Source of the DNA: DASUPK01 sp963747425
GTDB lineage: Bacteria; Actinomycetota; Thermoleophilia; Solirubrobacterales; 70-9
Direction of reading: 5' to 3'
Length of the DNA stretch: 64,000 nucleotides
Assembly (NCBI GenBank): GCA_963747425.1
Contig: CAVVFJ010000018.1
Coordinates: 1-64,000 of the forward strand
Positions 16,686-23,767 of the stretch are shown here, piece by piece. Under the pieces are notes generated by a model. It saw only the letters and a list, made by a program, of their open reading frames with translations. It made no database searches and was not told where the DNA came from. Within the stretch, counting starts at the first letter, position 1. Each line of letters starts with the position of its first letter. The position numbers and the translations under genes were made by a program.

Positions 16686-17060
16686 ATGACCTACGCCAGG
16701 CAGCGGCTCGGGCGCCGGGCCGAGGAGCTGGTCGCCGCGCGGCTGCGGCGTTCCGGGTGGCGAATCGTCGGTCGAAACATCAGGCTGCCCTCGGGCGAGC
16801 TCGACATCGTCGCCCTGGACGACTCGGCCCTCGTCTTCGTAGAGGTGAAGGCCGGCCGCGCCGGAGCGACCCGGGGGCCCGAGCGCCCAGCCCACGCCGT
16901 CGGGCGCCGCAAGCAGCTCAAGCTCCGCCGGCTCGCCCGCGAGTGGATCGCGGAGCGGCGCGGGCCGTCAGGCGTCTCGGGCTATCGCTTCGACGTCGTC
17001 GGGGTCAGCTTCGGCCCGGATGGCGTCGCGGATGTCGATCACATCCGCTCCGCCTTCTGA
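16686..17060 (+). CDS. yraN: YraN family (UPF0102) nuclease-like protein
   Basis: The 124-residue protein has the UPF0102 pattern: GRRAEELVAARL at the start, GELDIVALDD and VFVEVKAG, giving the Glu/Asp/Lys (E-x-K) arrangement of restriction-endonuclease-fold nucleases, and the usual end YRFDVVGVSF. Function is unproven in the family, though a Holliday-junction-related role is often suspected from the fold. I used ATG 16686 (MTYARQRLG), where relatives begin. It normally lies in the same direction as rnhB and comM, but here it is on the opposite strand, and its 3' end overlaps rnhB by 93 nt. Confidence 0.88.
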   Translation: MTYARQRLGRRAEELVAARLRRSGWRIVGRNIRLPSGELDIVALDDSALVFVEVKAGRAGATRGPERPAHAVGRRKQLKLRRLAREWIAERRGPSGVSGYRFDVVGVSFGPDGVADVDHIRSAF

Positions 17061-17849
17061 AAGCGGGACCTCCTCGAACTCTCCGGCCGCGGAACCCAGG
17101 TCGAGCTGGGAGTACGCGACTGATGCGAACGAGCGCCGGTGCAGCGGGCAGATCCCGTGGCGCACGATCGCCTCGCGGTGCTCGGGGGTCGAGTAGCCGA
17201 CGTTGCCCTCGAAGCTCCACTCGGGGAAGAGGGGGGCCACCCGGTGCATGTAGCGATCGCGGGTCACCTTGGCTATCACCGAGGCGGCCGCGATCGCCGC
17301 GCTGCGCGCGTCCCCATCGACGACTCGCTCGTGGTCAAGCTCGCAGGCCGGCAGGCGGAAGCCGTCGACCAGGCGGGTCGTCGCCTCCTGCCGGGCGACG
17401 GCTCGCATGCAGTCCGTGAGGGCGGCGATGTTGGAGACGTGCAGGCCGCGGCTGTCGATTACGCGGGGCGAGCGCACGGCAACCGAGACGCAGGCGGCCG
17501 CGCGGATCACCTGCGGATAGAGCTCCTCGCGCTCCTCCGGGCTCTTCTGCTTCGAGTCGTCCAGCCGCGCGAGCGCGAGCCGCTCGGAGCGGCCGATCCG
17601 CTCGAGGTCGATCAGCACTCCTGCGGCGAGCAGCGGGCCGGCCAGCGATCCCCGGCCGGCCTCGTCCACGCCGGCCACGAAGCGGCGCCCGAAGGAGCGG
17701 TCGAAGCGGAACAGCCGGGCGGCGGTTCGCTTCTTTCGCTTCCTAGAAGATCCCGATCCGGTCGGGCGGCCAGTAGGTGGCGAAGGCCTTTCCGATGATC
17801 CAGTCTCGGGGGACCGGTCCCCAGAAGCGGCTGTCGTCGCTCGACCCAC
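16968..17849 (-). CDS. rnhB: Ribonuclease HII
   Basis: RNase HII removes ribonucleotides from DNA. The core starts LFRFDRSFG and shows VAGVDEAGRGSLAGP (Asp and Glu metal ligands), LDDSKQKSPEEREE, DGDARSAAIAAASVIAKVTRDRYM (third Asp) and FEGNVGYSTPEH. A tail of about 42 residues follows the conserved SVAYSQLDL and overlaps yraN antisense. The start is uncertain: ATG 17849 lies inside lepB with a 107-nt overlap, and no ATG, GTG or TTG occurs between it and the GTG codons of the FVAGVDEAG strand. The true N-terminus is probably near RKRKKRTAARLFRF. Confidence 0.9.
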   Translation of the reverse strand: MGRATTAASGDRSPETGSSERPSPPTGRPTGSGSSRKRKKRTAARLFRFDRSFGRRFVAGVDEAGRGSLAGPLLAAGVLIDLERIGRSERLALARLDDSKQKSPEEREELYPQVIRAAACVSVAVRSPRVIDSRGLHVSNIAALTDCMRAVARQEATTRLVDGFRLPACELDHERVVDGDARSAAIAAASVIAKVTRDRYMHRVAPLFPEWSFEGNVGYSTPEHREAIVRHGICPLHRRSFASVAYSQLDLGSAAGEFEEVPLSEGGADVIDIRDAIRAEADPDDVEAIARDA

Positions 17850-18327
17850 GGTTGTCGCCCATCATGAAGTAATGGTCGGGCGGGATGGTGATCTTTTTGG
17901 GCAAATTGCAGGCTCCGCCCGGCGTGCAGGGGCGGATGAAGTCCTCCTGGGCGATCTGGCCGTTGACCACGGGGTGGCCGTTCTGGACGCTCAGCGTGTC
18001 GCCGGGCCCGGCGACGATCCGCTTGATGAAGTTGACGCTCGCCTCCTCCGGGGTCGGCTCATCGCAGGCGGCGCCGCTGCTTCCCCCGGCCCCGGTCCTC
18101 GGGTCGCCGCACTCCCCGCCAGCGCCGCCTCCGTTCGCGCCCTCGGGAGGATGGAAGACGACGATGTCCCCGATCGAGGGATCCGTGAAGTGGTAGAGGA
18201 ACCGATTGACGAGCACCCGCTGGCCGACGTCCAGAGTCGGCTCCATCGACTCGGAGGGGATCTGGTACGGCTTGACGATGAACGCCTGGATGCCGAGCGC
18301 CAACCCGAGCGCGAGCGCGACGATCAC
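17743..18327 (-). CDS. lepB: Signal peptidase I
   Basis: LepB removes signal peptides at the membrane surface. An N-terminal membrane segment (VALALGLALGIQAFIV) leads to the catalytic Ser in PSESMEPTL (Ser27) and the Lys in NFIKRIVAGPGD (Lys102), with box E GDNRGSSDDSRFWGPV near the end. A Gly-rich cysteine-containing insertion of about 35 residues lies between the Ser and Lys boxes. GTG 18327 is the first ordinary start, but it leaves almost no cytoplasmic lead. The sequence is open upstream to a CTG at 18378 overlapping the rplS stop (residues RIPRPHSTQGALLEL), so the real start may be earlier. Confidence 0.92.
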   Translation of the reverse strand: MIVALALGLALGIQAFIVKPYQIPSESMEPTLDVGQRVLVNRFLYHFTDPSIGDIVVFHPPEGANGGGAGGECGDPRTGAGGSSGAACDEPTPEEASVNFIKRIVAGPGDTLSVQNGHPVVNGQIAQEDFIRPCTPGGACNLPKKITIPPDHYFMMGDNRGSSDDSRFWGPVPRDWIIGKAFATYWPPDRIGIF

Positions 18328-18374
18328 GACGAGCTCGAGGAGCGCGCCCTGGGTGCTGTGGGGCCTCGGGATTC

Positions 18375-18980
18375 TCAGTCTTCTGCCTCGTCGGTGGAGG
18401 CGTCCTCGGCCGTAGCCTCTGGCTCCGGCTCCTCGTCCGCCTCCGCCTGGTCCCCACCAGCTTCGGGGGCCTTCTCCTCCCCGGCCTCGCTCTCCTCCCC
18501 GGCCTCGCTCTCCTCGGCAGGCTCGCTCTCCTCCTCGGGCGGCTCCACCAGCTCCGCGTCCGCCTCGCTGACCGCCACGCCCTCGGCGTCGACCGCCTCC
18601 GAGTCCTCCTGGGCGACGACGACGTCGTCCTCGATCCCCCAGCGACGCTCGGCGACGCGGGCGCTCTTGCCGACCTTGTCGCGCAGGTAGTAGAGCTTCG
18701 CCCGGCGGACGTCCCCGCGGGCGGCGACCTCGAGCTTCTCGATCTTGGGCGAGTGCAGCGGGAAGGTCCGCTCGACGCCCACGCCGAACGACTGCTTCCG
18801 CACGGTGAAGGTCTCGCGGGCGCCGCTGCCCTGGCGCTTGATCACGATGCCCTCGAAGACCTGGGTCCGCCGGCGGTTCCCCTCGATGACCTGGAAGTGG
18901 ACGCGCACGCGATCGCCGGCGCCGAACCTGGGGCGCTGTTTCAGGTCTCGCTTCTCGAGGCTTTCGATGACTGTGCTCAT
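18375..18980 (-). CDS. rplS: Ribosomal protein L19 with acidic C-terminal tail
   Basis: Residues 1 to about 114 are a complete bL19 (RPRFGAGDRVRVHF, RRRTQVFEGIVI, ARETFTVRK, KIEKLEV, KLYYLRDKVGK). After it comes an unusual tail of about 87 residues in which about half the residues are Asp or Glu, including short EESEAGEESEAG repeats. The usual family length is 115-125. The tail is likely disordered and could point away from the 50S surface. The start at ATG 18980 is clear. A terminator-like hairpin sits in its leader. It is followed by lepB. Confidence 0.95.
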   Translation of the reverse strand: MSTVIESLEKRDLKQRPRFGAGDRVRVHFQVIEGNRRRTQVFEGIVIKRQGSGARETFTVRKQSFGVGVERTFPLHSPKIEKLEVAARGDVRRAKLYYLRDKVGKSARVAERRWGIEDDVVVAQEDSEAVDAEGVAVSEADAELVEPPEEESEPAEESEAGEESEAGEEKAPEAGGDQAEADEEPEPEATAEDASTDEAED

Positions 18981-19007
18981 CGCATGAGGATGATCGGCGG
19001 GGAACTT

Positions 19008-19034
19008 AAAAAAGCACGTGCCGAAGGCGCGTGC
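19008..19034 (-). terminator. Terminator-like hairpin in the rplS leader
   Basis: On the minus strand GCACGCGCC (19034-19026) and GGCACGTGC (19022-19014) form a 9-bp stem with one C-A mismatch and a TTC loop, followed directly by TTTTTT (19013-19008). It sits between the trmD stop (19062) and the rplS start (18980). It could end the upstream transcript, with rplS started from a promoter nearby, or act as an attenuator for rplS-lepB. Confidence 0.65.
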
Positions 19035-19061
19035 GCGACGCGGAAGGTTAGCGGAGAAGCT

Positions 19062-19721
19062 TCAGTCCGCTCGGCGGCGGGATTGCTGCAACCGCCACTC
19101 CCGGACCAGGGCGTGGTTGCCCGAGAGCAGGACCTCTGGAACCTCCCAGCCTCGATAGGTGGCGGGACGCGTGTAGTGCGGATACTCGGGCGCGCCTTCG
19201 AGCGCCGCGCTGTATGACTCCTCTACCGCGCTCTCCGCATCGCCGAGGGCCCCCGGCAGCTTGCGCAGGATCGAGTCGGCGACCACCATCGCGGGCAGCT
19301 CGCCGCCTGAGAGGACGTAGCGGCCGATCGAGATGGACTCGTCCGCGAGGTGCTCCACCACACGCTCGTCGAACCCCTCATAGCGGCCGGAGAGCAGGGC
19401 GAGGTGCGACTCCATCGCGAGCTCGGCGGCGAGCGACTCATCGAGGAGGCGGCCGGAGGGCGCCAGCGCGATCTTGCGAACGCCGTCGCGATGGGATCCG
19501 TACGCGGCCTCGAGCGCCGCGTCGACGACGTCCACGCGCATCACCATGCCGGCGCCCCCGCCGTATGGCGAGTCATCCACCTGGCCGGCGCCCAGCGGCG
19601 TCGTCTCGCGGTAGTTCCGGAACCTGAGCTCGGTCCCGCCCGCCAGCGCGTTCGAGACGTGGCGCTGGCCCCGGAACCAGTCGAAGTGCTCCGGGAAGAG
19701 CGTGAAGACGTCGATCACCAT
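19062..19721 (-). CDS. trmD: tRNA (guanine-N1)-methyltransferase
   Basis: TrmD makes m1G37 in tRNAs read at CNN codons and prevents frameshifting; it is essential in most bacteria. The 219-residue protein begins with MVIDVFTLFPEHF and shows DDSPYGGGAGMVMR, LLSGRYEGFDERV and SIGRYVLSGGELPAMVV, the SPOUT trefoil-knot SAM site. The C-terminal PHYTRPATYRGWEVPEVLLSG ends the conserved part; the family often has 10-20 more residues. It follows khpA by 18 nt. The rimM gene usually found directly before trmD is not in the window. Confidence 0.95.
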   Translation of the reverse strand: MVIDVFTLFPEHFDWFRGQRHVSNALAGGTELRFRNYRETTPLGAGQVDDSPYGGGAGMVMRVDVVDAALEAAYGSHRDGVRKIALAPSGRLLDESLAAELAMESHLALLSGRYEGFDERVVEHLADESISIGRYVLSGGELPAMVVADSILRKLPGALGDAESAVEESYSAALEGAPEYPHYTRPATYRGWEVPEVLLSGNHALVREWRLQQSRRRAD

Positions 19722-19739
19722 GGGGGCTGACCCCGGGGG

Positions 19740-19973
19740 TCAGTCAAGGATGTCGACGACCACGCGCTTCTCCTCACGGGTCGCAGCGGCCTTCATCACG
19801 GAGCGCAGCGCGTTGGCGACGCGGCCGCCGCGTCCGATCACCCGGCCGAGGTCGTCGTCGGCCACCTCGAGCTCGAGCACGACCTCGCCGTCGATCTCCT
19901 CGACCTCGGTCACCTGGACCGCGTCGGGGTCCTCGACCAGGGAGCGCGCCAGGAACTCGAGCAGCGTGCGCAC
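19740..19973 (-). CDS. khpA: KH-domain RNA-binding protein KhpA
   Basis: This is a 77-residue single KH-domain protein. The GxxG loop is in GRVIGRGGRVANALRSVM, flanked by a strand VVLELEVADDD and the end KRVVVDILD. KhpA binds RNA, often with KhpB, and affects cell-wall and ribosome-related transcripts in Gram-positive bacteria. Its place between rpsP and trmD is the standard one. Confidence 0.93.
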   Translation of the reverse strand: MRTLLEFLARSLVEDPDAVQVTEVEEIDGEVVLELEVADDDLGRVIGRGGRVANALRSVMKAAATREEKRVVVDILD

Positions 19974-19993
19974 GGAACGCCCGACCCGGCCGC

Positions 19994-20248
19994 CTAGCGG
20001 CCGGTCGCCTGGATCCCCTGGGTGCGGAGCAGCGTCGCCACCGTGCGGGTGGGCTGGGCGCCCTTCTCGAGCCAGTGCTGTGCGCGCTCGGGATCGATCA
20101 CGATCAGCGACGGGTCCGTCTGCGGGTTGTACTGGCCGATCGTCTCGATCGTGCGGCCGTCCCGCGGCGAGCGCTGGTCGGCGACCACAACCCTCCAGAT
20201 CGGGTTCTTCTTGCTCCCGACCCTGCGAAGTCTGATTCTCACGGACAT
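19994..20248 (-). CDS. rpsP: Ribosomal protein S16
   Basis: The 84-residue protein matches bS16 throughout: MSVRIRLRRVGSKKNPIWRVV at the start, DGRTIETIGQYNPQTDP, and WLEKGAQPTRTVATLL. It is a 30S assembly protein. It lies 30 nt after ffh and 20 nt before khpA, consistent with an ffh-rpsP-khpA-trmD transcript. Confidence 0.96.
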   Translation of the reverse strand: MSVRIRLRRVGSKKNPIWRVVVADQRSPRDGRTIETIGQYNPQTDPSLIVIDPERAQHWLEKGAQPTRTVATLLRTQGIQATGR

Positions 20249-20278
20249 GCGGCGGCGGAGGTTAGAGGTTGCCCGCAG

Positions 20279-21640
20279 TCAGCGCATCCCCCGCATCAGT
20301 TGCTGCGGGTCGGGCATCTTGCCCTCTGACATCTGCTTCATCAGCTTGTTCATCTGGCCGAACTGCTTGACGAGGCGGTTGACCGCCTGGACGGTGGTGC
20401 CGGATCCGGTGGCGATCCGCTTGCGGCGCGAGCCGTTGATCTCCGTCGGATGGGAGCGCTCATAGGGCGTCATCGACTGGATGATCGCCTCGAGCCGGTC
20501 GAGCTCGCGCTCGTCGACCTGCCCCATTCCCTGCATCGCCTTGCCCATCCCGGGCACCATCTTCATCAGGTTGCCGAGCGGCCCCATGCTGCGGACCTGC
20601 TTCATCTGCTTCAGGAAGTCGTCGAGGGTGAACTGCTGCTTGCGGATCTTGCGCTCGAGGTCCGCGGCCTGGTCCTCATCGAACTCGTCCTGGGTCTTCT
20701 CGATCAGCGACATGACGTCGCCCATACCGAGGATCCGGCCCGCCATCCGGTCGGGATGGAAGCGCTCCAGCTCATCGAGCTTCTCTCCCGTCGAGGCGTA
20801 CATGATCGGCTTGCCGGTGACGGCGCGGACAGAGAGCGCGGCGCCGCCACGCGCGTCGCCGTCGAGCTTGGTGATCACGACCCCGTCGAAGTCAGCTGTC
20901 TCGGCGAAGCTCTCCGCGACGTTGACCGCGTCCTGGCCGGTCATCGCGTCGACGACCAGGAGCACGTCGTGCGGCTTGACCACCTTCCGCACCCGAGCCA
21001 GCTCGTCCATCAGCTCCTCGTCCACGTGCAGGCGGCCGGCGGTGTCGACGATCAGCACGTCGCGGTTCTCGCTGACAGCCTGCTCCCGCGCCCAGCCCGC
21101 CACCTTGACGGGGTCGGCCTCGCCTGGCTGGGAGTAGACGTGGGCGTTGGCCTGGGCGCCGAGCTTCTCGAGCTGCTCCACGGCCGCGGGTCGCTGCAGG
21201 TCGCAGGCGGCAAGGGCGACGCTCCGATTGCCCTTGGCCAGGAGCTTCGCCAGCTTCGCGCAGGCCGTCGTCTTGCCCGAGCCCTGCAGGCCGGCCATCA
21301 GCACCACCGTTAATCCGGACCCGGGTTTTGTGGGGTCCGATGATGAGGGTGCGAAGACCAGGTCGCGGCCGGCGCCGCCCATCAGCGCGGCGAGCTCGTC
21401 GTTGACGGCCTTGACCACCGTCTGGCCGGGGTTGAGCGCCTCGGAGACCTCCTCCCCGGCCAGGCGCTCTCGCAGCGAGGCGGTGAAGTCCTTGACGACC
21501 TTGAAGTTGACGTCGGCCTCGAGCAGGGCGAGCCGCACCTCGCGGAGGGCCTTGTCGACGTCGTCGTCGGAGAGCTTTCCCCGCGAGCGAACGTCCGAGA
21601 GCACGCCCTGAAGGCGCTCTGAGAGCTGGTCGAACATCAA
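20279..21640 (-). CDS. ffh: Signal recognition particle protein Ffh
   Basis: Ffh binds signal sequences of nascent membrane proteins and delivers them to FtsY. The 453-residue protein has the N domain (LSERLQGVLSDVRSRG), G domain with GLQGSGKTTACAKLA, DTAGRLHVDEELMDEL and TKLDGDARGG, and a Met-rich M domain (about 310-445) with MVPGMGKAMQGMGQ and the RNA-binding GSRRKRIATGSGTT. The expected partner FtsY is three genes upstream. The 4.5S RNA gene was not seen in the window. Confidence 0.96.
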   Translation of the reverse strand: MMFDQLSERLQGVLSDVRSRGKLSDDDVDKALREVRLALLEADVNFKVVKDFTASLRERLAGEEVSEALNPGQTVVKAVNDELAALMGGAGRDLVFAPSSSDPTKPGSGLTVVLMAGLQGSGKTTACAKLAKLLAKGNRSVALAACDLQRPAAVEQLEKLGAQANAHVYSQPGEADPVKVAGWAREQAVSENRDVLIVDTAGRLHVDEELMDELARVRKVVKPHDVLLVVDAMTGQDAVNVAESFAETADFDGVVITKLDGDARGGAALSVRAVTGKPIMYASTGEKLDELERFHPDRMAGRILGMGDVMSLIEKTQDEFDEDQAADLERKIRKQQFTLDDFLKQMKQVRSMGPLGNLMKMVPGMGKAMQGMGQVDERELDRLEAIIQSMTPYERSHPTEINGSRRKRIATGSGTTVQAVNRLVKQFGQMNKLMKQMSEGKMPDPQQLMRGMR

Positions 21641-21663
21641 CGAGTGAGCTTAGGGGCTCGGCC

Positions 21664-22663
21664 TCAGGGGCAGCGGTCGAGGCGCGCGGTCAGCGGGTCG
21701 GCCCTGCGGCCGCGCGCATCGGCATTCGGGCGGCACTTGCGTCGCCGCTTGGATCGGTGTGCTCCGGCCCGGAGGGCGGTGACCGACCGGTAGCCCAGCA
21801 GATACGGGGTCGGGTCGACCGGGGTTCCGAAGTGACGCACCTCGAAATGCAGGTGAGGGCCCGTCGAATGCCCGGTGGATCCCACGTAGCCGATCGTCTG
21901 CCCGCCGGAGACCGACTGGCCGACCGAGGCCGCGATCCGCGACATGGTGCGCGTACCAGCTCTCGAAGCCCAGCCGGTGGCTGATGACGACGAGGTTGCC
22001 GTAGCCACCCGTATTGAAGCCCGCAAACGAGACGACGCCGACGCCACCCGCATGGATTGGAGTCCCCATCGGCTCAGGGAAGTCCAGCCCGGTGTGCAAG
22101 CGCCCTGGAGGGATCCAGCCGAAGCCGTCGCCGACCGCCCCCGGCACGGGCCGGAAGAAGCGAACGGGCCCGGCAGGGCCGCCGGAGGTGACGACCGGGC
22201 CGCTCCGCAGAGCGTTCACCGTGCTCGGGCCGGCCACGCCGTCGACGCCGAGGCTCGCCGCCGCCTGGTAGCGGCGTACGGCGTTCAGCGTGTTCGACCC
22301 GAAGCCACCGTCGAAGCCGCCCGGTTCGAAGCCCCGCTCATGGAGCAGGAACTGGAGCGCCGCGATGTCCCAGCCGCGCTTGCCCTCCCGCATCGGCCGC
22401 GCTCCCAGCTTGGGCTTGCCGCGCCTCCCGAGCGCCGCGCGGGTCTTGGGGCCGGCGATCCCGTCCGCCGCCAGGCCGTGCTGGGACTGGAAGGTGCGGA
22501 CAGCCCCCTGCGTCCAGGGCCCGCTGATCCCGTCCACCGGATGCGGATAGAGGCCGACTCCGGTCATCGCAACCTGGAGCGCGGCGATATCGGCGCTGGC
22601 GGCGCTGGCGGTTGCGGGCATGGCAAGGAGGCCCCCTATGACCGCCCCAAGCAGGACGAGCAT
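21664..22663 (-). CDS. M23 peptidase with two PG-binding domains, frame broken
   Basis: This is a secreted zinc metallopeptidase of the LytM type acting on peptidoglycan. A signal peptide (MLVLLGAVIGG to TASA) is followed by two peptidoglycan-binding-1 domains (AALQVAMTGVGLYPHPVDG and AALQFLLHERGFEPGG) and an M23 domain with HTGLDFPEPMG, WYAH and GPHLHFEV supplying the zinc ligands. The C-terminus is basic. An extra C near 21946 breaks the frame after WYAH; the continuation SRIAASVGQSVSGGQTIGYV restores the domain. I chose ATG 22663, which has GGGAGG 7 nt upstream. It lies between ftsY and ffh, where such a gene is not usual. Confidence 0.88.
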
Positions 22664-22762
22664 CTTGGTGCCTCCCGCAGGCACGACCCCAGCCTGCCCG
22701 GATTGTCGAATCGAACTGCGAGCGTCGTTGCAGGGGCGGTAACGCCGGTGGACTCAGGCGCC

Positions 22763-23752
22763 CTATTCCTCGATCAGAGCGCGCGCGAACTGCTCCGCGT
22801 CGAAGGGCCGCAGGTCCTCGAGTGACTCCCCGATCCCGATCAGCTTCACCGGGATGCCGAGCTCCGACGCGATCGCCAGGGCGACCCCGCCCTTGGCGCT
22901 GCCGTCGAGCTTGGTGAGCACGGCACCGGTCACCTCGACCGACTTGGCGAACTCCTGGGCCTGGCGGACCCCGTTCTGGCCGGTGGTCGCGTCGATCACC
23001 ACCAGCGTCTCGTGCGGTGCCTCCGGGATCTGCTTGGCGATCACCCGGCGGACCTTGGTGAGCTCCTCCATCAGGTTGCCGTGGGTGTGGAGCCGTCCCG
23101 CCGTGTCGCAGATCACCACATCCGCCCCGCGCGCCTGCCCCGCGGCGACGCCGTCGAATGCCACCGCGCCCGGATCGCCTCCCTCCGTGCCCCGGACGAT
23201 CTGGGTCCCCGCCCGGTCCGCCCACTCCGCGAGCTGGTTGACGGCGGCGGCCCGGTAGGTGTCGGCGGCCGCGACGATCACGTCCAGTCCGAGCTCCTTC
23301 TGGAGGTGCCAGGCGATCTTGCCGATCGTCGTGGTCTTGCCTGTGCCGTTCACCCCGACCACCATCAGGACGGATGGCCGATCGGGCAGGCGGATGCGAG
23401 CCGAGTCGTCGCCCCCGGGGGATGCGGTCTCGGCGAGCAGGGCGATCAGGCGCTCGCGGAGCGCCTCGCCCCCGGCGACCTCCCCGGCCTCGACCTCGTC
23501 CTCGAGCCGCCGGACGACCGCCGCGGTGGTGGGAGCCCCGACGTCGGCCAGGATCAGCGCCTCCTCGAGGTGCTCCCAGGTCGACTCGTCGATCCGCCCC
23601 GTGAAGCTCGACGAGAGCTCGGCGGTCAGCGCCTGCCGACTGCGCGTCAGCCCCTCGCGCAGCCGGCGGAAGACGCCCGAGCGCTCCTCCTCCTGCTCGG
23701 CTTCCGGGACCTCGCGATCACCGAGGTCAAATGCCTCTCGCCAGCTCGTCAT
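22763..23752 (-). CDS. ftsY: Signal recognition particle receptor FtsY
   Basis: The 329-residue protein has a short acidic lead (no large A domain), the N domain (LREGLTRSRQALTAEL) and the SRP GTPase domain: GVNGTGKTTTIGKIA, DTAGRLHTHGNLMEEL and TKLDGSAKGGVALAI, ending GIGESLEDLRPFDAEQF. It docks SRP-ribosome complexes at the membrane. It follows smc by 15 nt, the common actinobacterial order rnc-smc-ftsY-ffh. Confidence 0.96.
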   Translation of the reverse strand: MTSWREAFDLGDREVPEAEQEEERSGVFRRLREGLTRSRQALTAELSSSFTGRIDESTWEHLEEALILADVGAPTTAAVVRRLEDEVEAGEVAGGEALRERLIALLAETASPGGDDSARIRLPDRPSVLMVVGVNGTGKTTTIGKIAWHLQKELGLDVIVAAADTYRAAAVNQLAEWADRAGTQIVRGTEGGDPGAVAFDGVAAGQARGADVVICDTAGRLHTHGNLMEELTKVRRVIAKQIPEAPHETLVVIDATTGQNGVRQAQEFAKSVEVTGAVLTKLDGSAKGGVALAIASELGIPVKLIGIGESLEDLRPFDAEQFARALIEE

Positions 23753-23767
23753 CGTCGGCGAGACTAA

